The position numbers were made by a program, and so were the translations under genes. The notes below the pieces were generated by a model. It was not told the origin of the DNA, ran no database searches, and saw only the letters and a list, made by a program, of their open reading frames with translations. From JAAETI01 sp964195945 (lineage in GTDB: Bacteria > Actinomycetota > Acidimicrobiia > Spongiisociales > UBA5794), in the NCBI GenBank assembly GCA_964195945.1, contig CAXMRC010000082.1, positions 1-64,000 of the forward strand: DNA of 64,000 nt, given 5' to 3'. Below, in pieces: positions 35,007 to 44,150 of the stretch (position 1 is the stretch's first letter; each line of letters opens with the position of its first letter).

Positions 35007-36059
35007 ATGAAAAAGGGAGTGGCCGTGGGACTAGGGACTAGGAAGAATATCTTCAAATTGACAATCGCCTTGGCGACACTATTGCTCGTCGTGGCTGCTT
35101 GCGGCGATGACGACACGACAACGACGGTTGCTGCGGAGACAACCGCTGCAACAACGCAGGAACTGACCCCCGTCTCTGTTCGTCTCAACGTCAACGCGAC
35201 CGGCACCCATGCGCCGTTCGTATTGGCGCGTGACCTGGGCTGGTACGCCGAAGAGGGCCTCGAGGTCACCTTCGGCGAGGGCGGCGGATCAGATGTCGCT
35301 GTAGCGACGATCGATGCCGGGGACGATGACATCGGTATCGCATCCTTTGATGCGGTTGCGGTTTTGAGGCCCGAAGGCGCCAACGTGAAGGTCGTAGGGG
35401 CCTGGGAGTCGCGGAGCCCTCTGGCAATCATCACGTTAGCGGGCAGCCCGATCACGGAGGCGGCTGATCTCGAAGGAGCCCAGGTCACCATGGACCAGGG
35501 AGACTTCGCGATGTTTGAGGCCTTTGCGGCTCGGGCCGGAATCGACGCGGACGCGGTCGAGCTGGTGATCATGTCTGAGGAAGCTCAGGCGCCCGCACTG
35601 GCTGAGGGCCTGATTGACGGGATTCTGGGGTGGACCACGTACCACTCTCCTCAGCTTGTGAAAATCACCGGAGACGTGGCCGCCGTGCTGTGGTCGGACT
35701 ACAACTTCGACCTGATGAACCTGTCGATCATCGCCAGCGACGACCGGATCGAGAACGACCCGGAAACGGTTTGTGCGTTCGTTAGGGCCTCATACCGTGG
35801 CCTCGAGTACTCGATCGACAACGCTGACGAGGCGATCGACGCACTGATGGGCGAGTTCGCCAATCTCGACCGCGACATCATGCTCGGCCAACTCGTGAAC
35901 ATGTTCGAGCTCATCGGGACCGACAACACGGAAGGCATGCCGATGGGCTGGGTTGCTGAAGCGGACGTCGCGGGTGCAATCGAAGTTCTTGGAGACGCCG
36001 GAGACGAACTCGAGGTGGAGCCCGGAGATCTCTTCGACAATCTCTGTTTCGATTCGTAG
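35007..36059 (+). CDS. ABC importer substrate-binding lipoprotein (NMT1/SsuA-like)
   Basis: The 350-aa protein has a lipoprotein signal (LATLLLVVAACGDDD), a Thr-rich spacer and a periplasmic-binding domain of the NMT1/THI5/SsuA class (SVRLNVNATGTHAPFVLARDLGWYAEEGLEV, IASFDAVAVLRPEGANVKVV). This class captures sulfonates, pyrimidines such as HMP, aromatic acids or phthalates, so the ligand is open. ATG 35007 is taken; GTG 35025 with AAGGGAG upstream is an equally good start. It completes the importer, followed by a strong hairpin at 36110. Confidence 0.9.
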   Translation: MKKGVAVGLGTRKNIFKLTIALATLLLVVAACGDDDTTTTVAAETTAATTQELTPVSVRLNVNATGTHAPFVLARDLGWYAEEGLEVTFGEGGGSDVAVATIDAGDDDIGIASFDAVAVLRPEGANVKVVGAWESRSPLAIITLAGSPITEAADLEGAQVTMDQGDFAMFEAFAARAGIDADAVELVIMSEEAQAPALAEGLIDGILGWTTYHSPQLVKITGDVAAVLWSDYNFDLMNLSIIASDDRIENDPETVCAFVRASYRGLEYSIDNADEAIDALMGEFANLDRDIMLGQLVNMFELIGTDNTEGMPMGWVAEADVAGAIEVLGDAGDELEVEPGDLFDNLCFDS

Positions 36060-36109
36060 CGCACCCTCACTCAGTATCGGCGTAATACGTCGGCTGGGCG
36101 GGTAGTTCC

Positions 36110-36153
36110 AGTGGTGGTCCGGTAGCAGTTCAAATTGCTTTCGGACCACCACT
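36110..36153 (+). terminator. Strong 12-bp inverted repeat after the importer genes
   Basis: AGTGGTGGTCCG (36110-36121) and CGGACCACCACT (36142-36153) are perfectly complementary across 20 bases, which can themselves fold (GCAGT/ATTGC). There is no U-tract, so this may be a factor-dependent terminator, an mRNA-stability element, or an attenuator limiting expression of the hydroxylase genes. Confidence 0.5.
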
Positions 36154-36291
36154 ACCCGTAAGTCACCGTGATGACGAGTGGGAACGGTGCATGTCGTCAA
36201 GCCTGATTATGAGTACGCCTTTGGATCCAAGCTGGAGTTCAGCGTGTCCACTGGCGTAGAGCTAGGTAGAACTGTTGGGTGGGTGTTCTAG

Positions 36292-37131
36292 GTGGATTCA
36301 ATCAAGTTGCACCGGCCGAACGATTTCGCTGCGGTCGCATCGCTGCTAGATGATCTAGGCGAGGATGCTCGGGTTCACGCCGGAGGCACCGACCTGATGG
36401 TGCAGATGAGGGCTGGGACCTTGAAGGTCCGCCACGTAGTCGATCTGGGTCGCGTGCCCGATTTGGGACAAATTCGCCAGTTAAGTGACGGGACAGTCCG
36501 GATCGGCGCCGCCGTCACAATGAGCCAGGTGCGCATGAGCTGGATCGTCGGTGATCGTTTCCCGGCACTCGCCGAAGGTGCTCGGCACGTCGGCTCACGA
36601 CAGATACAGAACCGGGCCACGCTCGTCGGGAATGTCTGCAACGCCTCTCCCGCTGCTGACACTGTGCCGCCACTGCACGTCCACGGGGCCCAAGTCAATG
36701 TCTCCGGTCCACTCGGGAGTCGAGCTGTTTCGATAGCCGAGTTTGCGACTGGACCGCGGTCCACGTGTCTGGGAGCAGCAGAGTGGGTCACCAGTATTGA
36801 TCTCCCCGCGGCGGGGGCAGGGTCATCGACCTACGAGAAGCTTGGCCGTACACGGGGTGTCGACATCGCAGTGGTCGGTGTTGCCTGCCGTGTTTCGAAT
36901 GGCATCGCCACTTTTGCTTTCGCATCGGTCGCACCAACCGTGACGCGGGCGCTTCTGACTGAGGCTGCTCTTGCCGTCACTGGTGAGTGGAACCAAGTCG
37001 TTTCCTCAGCGGTGCAGGACGATATCAGCCCGATTGACGACATTCGTGCCTCAGCTCGCTACCGCCGACGGGTCGCACCGCTCCTGGCAGAGCGGGCATG
37101 GGTACGGGCTGTCGGGAGGGCCGTACCGTGA
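36292..37131 (+). CDS. Molybdenum hydroxylase FAD-binding subunit (CoxM/XdhB-like)
   Basis: The 279-aa protein binds FAD and passes electrons out of the hydroxylase. The PCMH-type FAD signature is visible in HAGGTDLMVQMRAG and in GSRQIQNRATLVGNVCNASPAADTVPPL. The C-terminal CO-dehydrogenase flavoprotein domain contains YEKLGRTRGVDIAVVGVACR. The GTG start has only a weak ribosome binding site. Its stop overlaps the GTG of the catalytic subunit as GTGA, ensuring coupled synthesis. Confidence 0.93.
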   Translation: MDSIKLHRPNDFAAVASLLDDLGEDARVHAGGTDLMVQMRAGTLKVRHVVDLGRVPDLGQIRQLSDGTVRIGAAVTMSQVRMSWIVGDRFPALAEGARHVGSRQIQNRATLVGNVCNASPAADTVPPLHVHGAQVNVSGPLGSRAVSIAEFATGPRSTCLGAAEWVTSIDLPAAGAGSSTYEKLGRTRGVDIAVVGVACRVSNGIATFAFASVAPTVTRALLTEAALAVTGEWNQVVSSAVQDDISPIDDIRASARYRRRVAPLLAERAWVRAVGRAVP

Positions 37132-39821
37132 CGGACAATAGAGTCACATTTCGCCTCGATATCAATGGCCAAAGCCGCGACGTCGAGACCGAGGCAAATG
37201 CAACGCTGCTAGATGTGCTGCGCAACGAGTTGGGTCTGACAGGGACGAAGTACAACTGCGAGCAGGGTGAATGCGGCGCGTGCACCGTTCTGGTGGGCGG
37301 TGAACCCATGACCTCGTGCATCATCCTCGCTGCGACTATCGAGGGAACACCAGTCACAACGGTTGAGGGTTTGGCCGCTGACGATGGCGAACTCGACCAC
37401 ATTCAGCAGGCGTTCGTAGCTTACGACGCAGCACAGTGCGGCTATTGCACACCCGGGATGCTGATGGCTGCGACAGGCATTTTGTCCGGGAGCACCGCGA
37501 CATCGGAAGACATCGAAATAGGGTTGGGAGGGAACTACTGCCGGTGCACGGGATATTTGAACATAGTCGAGGCCATCGAGCACGTCGCGGCGAGCGCATG
37601 CGAAGGCGGCCGCTGCGATGACTGCGGCTATCAGGATTCTTCTGGTGATGTCTTATCAGAGTCGTTGACGGAGCGGGTAACGGGCCGACTCACCTATGTT
37701 GCCGACACCCCTCATTCAGACATGCTTCACGCCACATTTGTAAGGCTTCCGAGCCCGCGCGCCACGATCACGGCAATTGAGACCTCGGTTGCTGAGGCGG
37801 TTACCGGAGTAGTGAAGGTGTTTACAGGGGCGGATCTAGAAAGGAACGGGTCAATCCCCCGGTTTGGGCCTCAGGTTGCCGACCAGCCGATACTTGCGGG
37901 TGCCGAAACGAGATATGAAGGCGAACCGGTGGCAGTGGTTGTCGCCGAGACAGAGCGGATTTCCCGCGCCGCTGCTGCTCTGGTGCGCGTCACATACGAG
38001 GAGCTACCACCGATCACGGACCGGGCTGCCTCCCTCTCCTCACCACCGTTGCATTCGCGGAGTCCTGACGGCCGCAACGCGGGAGTCGATTCCAACGTTA
38101 TGGGCGAATGGCATTTCGAGGACGGTGATCTGACGGTTGCCCGGGCGGCGTCGTCGGTAATCATCGAAGATGTCTACACAGCACCGCTCGCGCATCATTT
38201 CGCCATGGAGGTTCCGGCGTGCATCGCCAGGCCTGAGGGTGCGGGGGTGGTGGTTGAGACACCCGTGCAACATCCATTCAGTCTCCGCCTCGTTCTCGCC
38301 ACGATGCTGGGACTGCCCGAGTTGTCAGTTCGCGTCAAGTGCACGACGATCGGAGGTAGCTTCGGATCAAAGGGCTACCCCAAGCTCGAGCCAGTCGCCG
38401 CGGTCCTGGCTCTAACCCTGGGAGCACCCATCAGAATCCGACTGACCGCAGAAGAGGCGTTCCTCTACGCCCAGCGCGAAGCCTCCGACATCTGGATGAG
38501 GACCGGTTTCGACAATGACGGCCTAGTGCAGTTCCATGAGGTCGAAGCGGACTTTCTGGTTGGCGCCTATACCGATATCAGCCCGCGCGTTGTAGCAAAG
38601 GCAGGCTTGCACGCTCTTACTCCCTACACAGCGAGGGCCCGAAGAGTGAGAGCGCGCGGGCTATTCACATCGACTCCACCAACGACGGCGTTTCGCGGGT
38701 TTGGGGCACCGCACGCAGCTTTTGCGCTCGAGTCCCAGCTGAATGCCGGGGCGGCTCAGCTTGGCCTAGATCCGGTTTCTCTACGTCTCCGTAACGTGCT
38801 GGGACGGGGCGATCCAGTGGTAGGTGATAGGCCAGCGGATGGTGACTGGTCCGAACTGCTGACGACGACTGCTACCGCCTTCGGGTGGTCCATGCCGAAG
38901 AAGGCGGGCCTTGGCCGAGGCATTGCACTGGGTTTGAAGTCGTGTGTTCCTGCGACCAAGTCGTCAGCGCGCGTGGTACTACATCCTGATCTGGGTGTCT
39001 CTCTCCAAATCGGGACGACAGAGATGGGTCAAGGTACGCACGATACGCTCCGCGCACTTGTCGCTGATCTGTTGGGTCTGGAATGTGAGGCAGTTGCCGT
39101 CGCGGCGCCAGACACAAGCGTTGTTCCGTACGATGCTCTTACCGCGTCGAGCCGATCCCTGGTCCACATGGGCAACGCGGTTGAACGTGCATGTCAGGAC
39201 ATCATTCGGCAGCTCGCAGACTTGCAACCACCCAACCTTCAGACCACTGCCCCGACAAGTGCTCGCGACCTAATCGGCGCTTGGCACGCATCAGCGGGTG
39301 CTGAGATTATTGGCGAAGGCACCTTCGAGGCATCAGCCAACCCGTCGCATGTCCTCGGTGGCTTGACGCCTTTCTACGAGGTTGTTGCAACCGCCGTTGA
39401 GCTCGAGGTCGATGCCGATACCGGCATTGTCACGATCCATCGGATCGTCCACACCACCGACGCTGGCAAGGTCCTGAACAGGAAACGGGCGTCCGGACTC
39501 GATGAGGGCGGCGTGATCATGGGCCTCGGGCTCGCCATGTCCGAGCAACTTGCTTTCGGCGAAAGCGGCCTTATCGCAAACGGCAGTTCCCTCGACTACC
39601 GGATACCAACGGTGCATGACATACCGAGAATGACAAGTCTCTTCATTGAAAATGCCGATGGCCCGGGTCCGTCCGGGTCCAAAGGACTGGCCGAGGGTGG
39701 TGTCTTGGCGGTTGCCCCGGCGATTGCGGCAGCTATCTACGACTGCACTGGAGTGCGCCTCACCGACCTACCATTTACTCCGGAGAGGATCACCGACGCC
39801 ATGCAAGAAGTTTCGCTATGA
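37128..39821 (+). CDS. Molybdenum hydroxylase, fused 2Fe-2S and molybdopterin subunits (xanthine dehydrogenase family)
   Basis: This 897-aa protein fuses two normally separate subunits. Residues 1-160 are the ferredoxin-type unit with CEQGECGACTV and a later Cys, then the second cluster motif (CGYCTPGM, CRCTGY). Residues about 185-890 are the molybdopterin subunit: FRGFGAPHAAFALE, QIGTTEMGQGTHD, and the catalytic Glu in GSKGLAEGG. It hydroxylates a C-H bond using water; substrates of the family include purines, N-heterocycles and aldehydes. GTG 37128 with GGGAGGG is the start. It overlaps both neighbours by 4 bp. Confidence 0.94.
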   Translation: MTDNRVTFRLDINGQSRDVETEANATLLDVLRNELGLTGTKYNCEQGECGACTVLVGGEPMTSCIILAATIEGTPVTTVEGLAADDGELDHIQQAFVAYDAAQCGYCTPGMLMAATGILSGSTATSEDIEIGLGGNYCRCTGYLNIVEAIEHVAASACEGGRCDDCGYQDSSGDVLSESLTERVTGRLTYVADTPHSDMLHATFVRLPSPRATITAIETSVAEAVTGVVKVFTGADLERNGSIPRFGPQVADQPILAGAETRYEGEPVAVVVAETERISRAAAALVRVTYEELPPITDRAASLSSPPLHSRSPDGRNAGVDSNVMGEWHFEDGDLTVARAASSVIIEDVYTAPLAHHFAMEVPACIARPEGAGVVVETPVQHPFSLRLVLATMLGLPELSVRVKCTTIGGSFGSKGYPKLEPVAAVLALTLGAPIRIRLTAEEAFLYAQREASDIWMRTGFDNDGLVQFHEVEADFLVGAYTDISPRVVAKAGLHALTPYTARARRVRARGLFTSTPPTTAFRGFGAPHAAFALESQLNAGAAQLGLDPVSLRLRNVLGRGDPVVGDRPADGDWSELLTTTATAFGWSMPKKAGLGRGIALGLKSCVPATKSSARVVLHPDLGVSLQIGTTEMGQGTHDTLRALVADLLGLECEAVAVAAPDTSVVPYDALTASSRSLVHMGNAVERACQDIIRQLADLQPPNLQTTAPTSARDLIGAWHASAGAEIIGEGTFEASANPSHVLGGLTPFYEVVATAVELEVDADTGIVTIHRIVHTTDAGKVLNRKRASGLDEGGVIMGLGLAMSEQLAFGESGLIANGSSLDYRIPTVHDIPRMTSLFIENADGPGPSGSKGLAEGGVLAVAPAIAAAIYDCTGVRLTDLPFTPERITDAMQEVSL

Positions 39822-40822
39822 CCGCATCACCAGCCGGGCTGGAGTCAGTAGGATCGGGACCAGTCGTCGATGTTCACGTGCACGCCATCCCTCTAGATCT
39901 CGCTACGCGAGTTCGGCAGGGGGTCTTCTCAGAGGTATCCCTCAACGACGACGGTCCCGGGCGCTTCTGCTGTGAGCGAATGGCTCCATCTCCGCCACCA
40001 CCTGATTCTCTTTTTGATTTCGAGCTGCTGGTGGAGAACACCCATGAGCAGGGAATAGACGTCCGGTTGGTTGGACCGTGGACCGATCTCCTTGGGTACT
40101 CCCTGACTGCCGGGGCAGCGGTTGTTTGGTCAAACGCGTACAACGAGTCTCTTGCCGCTTCTTGCGCGCGGTTTCCCGCGCTTGAGGCCCTGGCAACCGT
40201 TCCCCTGCAGTGCCCTGATCTTGCAGTTTCGGTCATGCGTGAAGCCCACGGATTGGGATGCAAGGGCATCATGATCGGTTCAGATGTCCCGAATTCGACC
40301 TTGGGCGCCGCCGAGTTGGATGTTTTCTGGTCCGCGGCTGAAGATTTGGCGATGCCTATCGTGCTCCATCCAACGTTCTTCCACATCCCAGACATTCTGT
40401 TGGAAAGAGGCCTCAAGAACGCTGTTGGCCGGGCGGCGGCAACCGCAGTCGCTCTCACCGAGCTGGTGTACGCCGGCGTGATAGAGCGCCACCCCGAGAT
40501 AGCACTGGTGATTTCCCACGGAGGCGGAGCGTTTCTTCCGTTAGTCGATCGAGTGCTCCGAAATCAGGAGCTTGGATGGGCCTCCAGCACTGTTGACATC
40601 GAAGATTCCATCTCTCGCCTGTATTGGGACAGCGTGGTGCTGGAGCCTCATGCGGTGGCGAGTCTCGCTGCAACTGTCGGGGCCGATCGCGTCTTGTTGG
40701 GTTCTGACTATCCGTTTCCGTGGGAGCCGAGCCCAGTCGAGACCGTCATCAACGCGGGACTCAGCGCAGCGGATGAGCGAGCGATTCTTGGCGAAACGGC
40801 ATCAGCTTTGTTTGGGATCTGA
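39818..40822 (+). CDS. Amidohydrolase-2 family protein (ACMSD-like)
   Basis: The 334-aa TIM-barrel metalloenzyme resembles the ACMSD/decarboxylase branch of amidohydrolases. Metal ligands are expected at HVHA near the N-terminus (HxH), IVLHPTFFHIPD, LVISHGGGAF and LLGSDYPFPWEP. Relatives decarboxylate aromatic acids or hydrolyse ring-derived amides. Overlap (ATGA) with the hydroxylase puts it in the same pathway, plausibly acting on the hydroxylated product. The substrate is not determinable from sequence. Confidence 0.9.
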   Translation: MTASPAGLESVGSGPVVDVHVHAIPLDLATRVRQGVFSEVSLNDDGPGRFCCERMAPSPPPPDSLFDFELLVENTHEQGIDVRLVGPWTDLLGYSLTAGAAVVWSNAYNESLAASCARFPALEALATVPLQCPDLAVSVMREAHGLGCKGIMIGSDVPNSTLGAAELDVFWSAAEDLAMPIVLHPTFFHIPDILLERGLKNAVGRAAATAVALTELVYAGVIERHPEIALVISHGGGAFLPLVDRVLRNQELGWASSTVDIEDSISRLYWDSVVLEPHAVASLAATVGADRVLLGSDYPFPWEPSPVETVINAGLSAADERAILGETASALFGI

Positions 40823-40908
40823 GCAATGCCGGTCTGGCTAGAACACATCTCGAATACCCGGCCAAATACTCGCGACGGACCTAGCCGCGGCCCCATCGAG
40901 GCATAGTG

Positions 40909-41649
40909 TCACCGAGGGTCCGGTGGCCTGGCTATTCCGAGTCGGATCTGCAGCGATTCTCGTGTCTTCAGCGCGTCCTCCTCCAGAATCTGGTCAATGA
41001 TCAATTGCGCCACATGGAGTTGGTGGTTCCGAGCCGCAATCGCCGCTCCATCTGCATCACGCGCTGCGAGTCGATCAACGATTAAGTCATGTTCGGCAAG
41101 CATGACGTCGAGGTCAGGATGAGGCAGGGTGGCAGAGACGTAGCTCTTCGCGAACGGCTCAAGTTGTTTGTAGACACGCATTACCGGACCGTTCAGAGAC
41201 GCTTGAGCTATCGCCCCATGGAACTGGCTGTTCGCTCTTGCGTACGAATCCGCGTCGCGATTTTGCACATACGTCCTCATCATGTCCTGCAAATCGCGGA
41301 GCTTCTTCAGCCCCGTCGGCGTGATACTTGTAGCGGCAAGGCGAGCTGCTAGGGCGTCGATCTCTGCCCTGAGGACCGTAGTGTCGACCAGCTCCTTGGA
41401 ATCCAGCGTGCGCACATATGCTCCACGCCGAGGATGGATCTCGACGAGGCCGATCGCAGCCAGCTCCCGCAAGGCCTCTCGAACTGGCGATTGACTGGTT
41501 CCCAAAGCTTTTGCAAGCCGAATCTCGTAGATTCGTTCGCCGGGAGCCAGCTCTCCGCTGACAATGCTCTCCAACACGTGCCGTTTGATTCGCTCGGGCA
41601 GCAATCCATCAGCGAATTCGGCCTGCTCTTGTTTCGGGTCTGTTGTCAT
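40909..41649 (-). CDS. GntR family regulator, FCD (FadR) subgroup
   Basis: The 246-aa regulator has an N-terminal winged helix (RIKRHVLESIVSGELAPGERI, AKALGTSQSPVREALRELAAIGLV) and a C-terminal all-helical FCD ligand domain with the metal-binding His pattern (NSQFHGAIA, LAEHDLIVD, NHQLHV). FCD regulators usually repress catabolic genes and respond to a pathway acid. It is convergent with the catabolic operon and is its likely controller. ATG 41649 is preferred over a GTG at 41673, because a -10 TATACT lies too close to the latter. Confidence 0.92.
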   Translation of the reverse strand: MTTDPKQEQAEFADGLLPERIKRHVLESIVSGELAPGERIYEIRLAKALGTSQSPVREALRELAAIGLVEIHPRRGAYVRTLDSKELVDTTVLRAEIDALAARLAATSITPTGLKKLRDLQDMMRTYVQNRDADSYARANSQFHGAIAQASLNGPVMRVYKQLEPFAKSYVSATLPHPDLDVMLAEHDLIVDRLAARDADGAAIAARNHQLHVAQLIIDQILEEDALKTRESLQIRLGIARPPDPR

Positions 41650-41673
41650 TCCAGTGTTCTGTCGTGGTGGCAC

Positions 41674-41698
41674 TGAGTATACGGGCGACGAATATTCG
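41674..41698 (-). promoter_or_regulatory. Probable gntR promoter with palindrome
   Basis: On the minus strand a -10-like TATACT sits just before 41674, and the palindrome CGAATATTCG (41689-41698) lies in the would-be spacer. This suggests autoregulation. The -35 is weak. Confidence 0.35.
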
Positions 41699-41943
41699 AG
41701 AGTACCGCGTTCAACTACAGGTTCCAGTTCGCGGATCCCTTCTTGATCACCCGATGGTTGGGCTGTGAAGTTGAAGGCGTTGACGGTTCACGGGCGGGGA
41801 CCATCACGACCTCGTCCCTGGGTTCAGGCGTCGTTGCTCGGTCGCTGTGACCTCGATCGGCCCACTGCGGTTGGGTCTGCGTCAACGGCGCCGCGAGGGA
41901 CCGAGTCTGCGAACATGCTGTGTCAACAGACGAGGAAGCAAAC

Positions 41944-43356
41944 GTGGCAGCGAAGGCAGATATCGGCGTAGTTGGATTGGCGGTCATGGGGCGCAATCTT
42001 GCGCTGAACATGGATGATCATGGGGCGGTCGTCGCTGTGTTCAATCGGACCACACGCAAGGTCGAGGAATTCGTCGCAGGCGAAGCAGCGGGTACATCGA
42101 TTGTTGGGACGCATTCGCTCACCGAACTGGCTGCTGCCCTCAAGCGCCCGCGCCAGATCCTGCTGATGATCAAGGCAGGGTCCACAGTCGATGCGGTGAT
42201 CGACTCACTACTCCCCGTCCTAGAAGAGGGAGACATCATTATCGACGGAGGCAACTCGCTGTTCACCGACACCATCAGACGCGCCGCTCGGGTCGAGGCC
42301 GCCGGTCTGGCGTACGTCGGTGCGGGGATCTCAGGGGGCGAAGAAGGCGCCCGCAACGGACCGTCAATCATGCCGGGAGGAACCGCGGCAGCATGGCAGC
42401 ATATACGGCCGCTGTTCCAGTCGATCGCCGCCTCAGTAGACGGGGTTCCGTGTTGTGACTGGATCGGTGCCAACGGTGCGGGACACTATGTCAAGACGGT
42501 CCATAACGGGATCGAGTATGGGGACATGCAGGTGCTCGCCGAGGCGTATGACATCATGCACCGCGGTCTCGAACTCAGCCATGAGAAGATGGCAAATGTC
42601 TTTGCGACATGGAACGCCGGACCGCTTGACTCGTACCTGGTAGAGATCACCGCGGACATCATGGCCAAGCTGGATGAAGACGGCCAGCCGCTTGTTGAGA
42701 AGATCGTCGACGCTGCGGGCCAGAAGGGGACGGGAAACTGGACAGTCGTCTCTTCCGTTGAGTTGGGGCAACCGACCACTCTCGTTGCAGAGGCCGTATA
42801 TTCCAGGGTTCTCTCCGCACTGCTCGATGAACGCATCGCGGCTTCTCGCAAATTGATCGGTCCCGCGGTCACCATTGCCGACTCTCCCGATGAAGTGCTG
42901 TCGGACCTTCAGGACGCCGTGTATGGGTCCAAGATCGTTTCGTATGCTCAAGGGTTCATGCTCTTGGGGGCAGCCGCCGATGCGCACAAATGGGAGTTGG
43001 ACTTCGCGTCGATCGTGTCAATGTGGCGCGGAGGGTGCATTATTCGTTCCCGGTTCCTTGGCGAGCTCATGGATGTCTTCAGCGCTAACCCGGATCTGCC
43101 CAACATTCTTATGAGCGACTTCTTCGCCGCCGCCCTCGACAAGGCTCAAGCGGGATGGCGTCGTACCGTGGCGAGGGCAACCGCAGCCGGTATTCCGATT
43201 CCTGCGTACAGCTCAGCTCTTTCGTTCTTGGATGGCTATCGATCCAGCCGAACGCCGGCCAACCTTATCCAGGCCCAACGCGACTATTTCGGCGCCCATA
43301 CATACGAACGCGTTGACCGACCCCGTGGCGATTTCTTCCACAGCGATTGGAAGTAG
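41944..43356 (+). CDS. gnd: 6-phosphogluconate dehydrogenase, decarboxylating
   Basis: The 470-aa enzyme makes ribulose-5-phosphate, CO2 and NADPH in the oxidative pentose phosphate pathway. Rossmann motif GLAVMGRNLALN, YVGAGISGGEEGARNGPSIMPGG, the catalytic block YVKTVHNGIEYGDMQ, and the terminal YFGAHTYERVDRPRG are all present. The length matches the dimeric class. GTG 41944 follows GAGGAAG and is preferred over the in-frame GTG at 41920. No zwf lies beside it. Confidence 0.96.
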   Translation: MAAKADIGVVGLAVMGRNLALNMDDHGAVVAVFNRTTRKVEEFVAGEAAGTSIVGTHSLTELAAALKRPRQILLMIKAGSTVDAVIDSLLPVLEEGDIIIDGGNSLFTDTIRRAARVEAAGLAYVGAGISGGEEGARNGPSIMPGGTAAAWQHIRPLFQSIAASVDGVPCCDWIGANGAGHYVKTVHNGIEYGDMQVLAEAYDIMHRGLELSHEKMANVFATWNAGPLDSYLVEITADIMAKLDEDGQPLVEKIVDAAGQKGTGNWTVVSSVELGQPTTLVAEAVYSRVLSALLDERIAASRKLIGPAVTIADSPDEVLSDLQDAVYGSKIVSYAQGFMLLGAAADAHKWELDFASIVSMWRGGCIIRSRFLGELMDVFSANPDLPNILMSDFFAAALDKAQAGWRRTVARATAAGIPIPAYSSALSFLDGYRSSRTPANLIQAQRDYFGAHTYERVDRPRGDFFHSDWK

Positions 43357-43379
43357 AAATCCGGCGCGGGCCAATCCTT

Positions 43380-43391
43380 TAGAATCACAAC
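43380..43391 (+). promoter_or_regulatory. Leaderless-type -10 element for parA
   Basis: TAGAAT at 43380-43385 lies six bases before the ATG at 43392, with no Shine-Dalgarno sequence. Confidence 0.5.
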
Positions 43392-44150
43392 ATGACGTCA
43401 CTCATCGCGTTCGCCAACCAAAAAGGCGGCGTCGCCAAAACAACGACGGTCCATTCTGTTGGCGACGCGCTCGCCGAGATGGGGAGGTCCGTTCTCCTGG
43501 TCGACCTCGATCCTCAGGCTTGCCTCACCTATGCCACCGGCCTGGACCCCGACACCCTCGATGGGACACTTCACGACGTATTCGCCGGCCGAGCCAAGGC
43601 CAAAGAGATCGTCAGGGAACGCGACGGTGTACCGGCGATCCTTCCTGCCTCGATCGACCTGGCAGGCGCCGAGGTTCACCTGCTCACCAAGACGGGAAGA
43701 GAGTTTGTCCTCGCTAGAGAGTTGAAGCCACTCGTCGGCAACTACGAGTACGTCTTGATCGACTGTGGCCCCTCCCTCGGCATCCTCACCATCAACGGCT
43801 TAACAGCCGCAGATTGGGTCGCCATCCCGTTCCAGTGCGACACCTTGAGTCACCGCGGAGTCGGCCAGCTACTCGAAACTGTCGCTGATGTCCGCTCCTT
43901 CACTAATGAGAACCTGTCGGTACTCGGCGGGATCGCAACGATGTTCGATGGAAGGACGCTGTTGGCTCATCAGATTCTCAACGATGTGGAGAAGGCTCAC
44001 CGGCTCAAGATCCTCGACCCGGTGATTCCCAAATCGGTAAGAGTCGCGGAAGCGCCCGGACGTGGTCGCTCTGTGCTCAGTCACGCCAAGTCGTCAAAAC
44101 CTGCAATGGCATATCGCAAGCTGGCTCGCACCATCGAGGCAGCTGTATGA
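43392..44150 (+). CDS. ParA/Soj/MinD-type ATPase
   Basis: The 252-aa P-loop ATPase has the deviant Walker A (FANQKGGVAKTTT), VLLVDLDPQA, Walker B-like YVLIDCGPSLGILT, and the late VPKSVRVAEAPGRGRSV typical of Soj-like ParA. Such proteins form nucleotide-dependent dimers that position chromosomes, plasmids or protein cargo. No parB follows; instead a small Cys-rich protein overlaps its stop. This is therefore an orphan ParA, perhaps positioning something other than the origin. Confidence 0.92.
   Translation: MTSLIAFANQKGGVAKTTTVHSVGDALAEMGRSVLLVDLDPQACLTYATGLDPDTLDGTLHDVFAGRAKAKEIVRERDGVPAILPASIDLAGAEVHLLTKTGREFVLARELKPLVGNYEYVLIDCGPSLGILTINGLTAADWVAIPFQCDTLSHRGVGQLLETVADVRSFTNENLSVLGGIATMFDGRTLLAHQILNDVEKAHRLKILDPVIPKSVRVAEAPGRGRSVLSHAKSSKPAMAYRKLARTIEAAV

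Noticed and set aside
17031..39821. A purine degradation pathway joining guanine deaminase with the molybdenum hydroxylase
   Set aside because: The two lie about 19 kb apart in different transcription units; only the hydroxylase cluster has the GntR-type operators. The link is possible but not supported by context.
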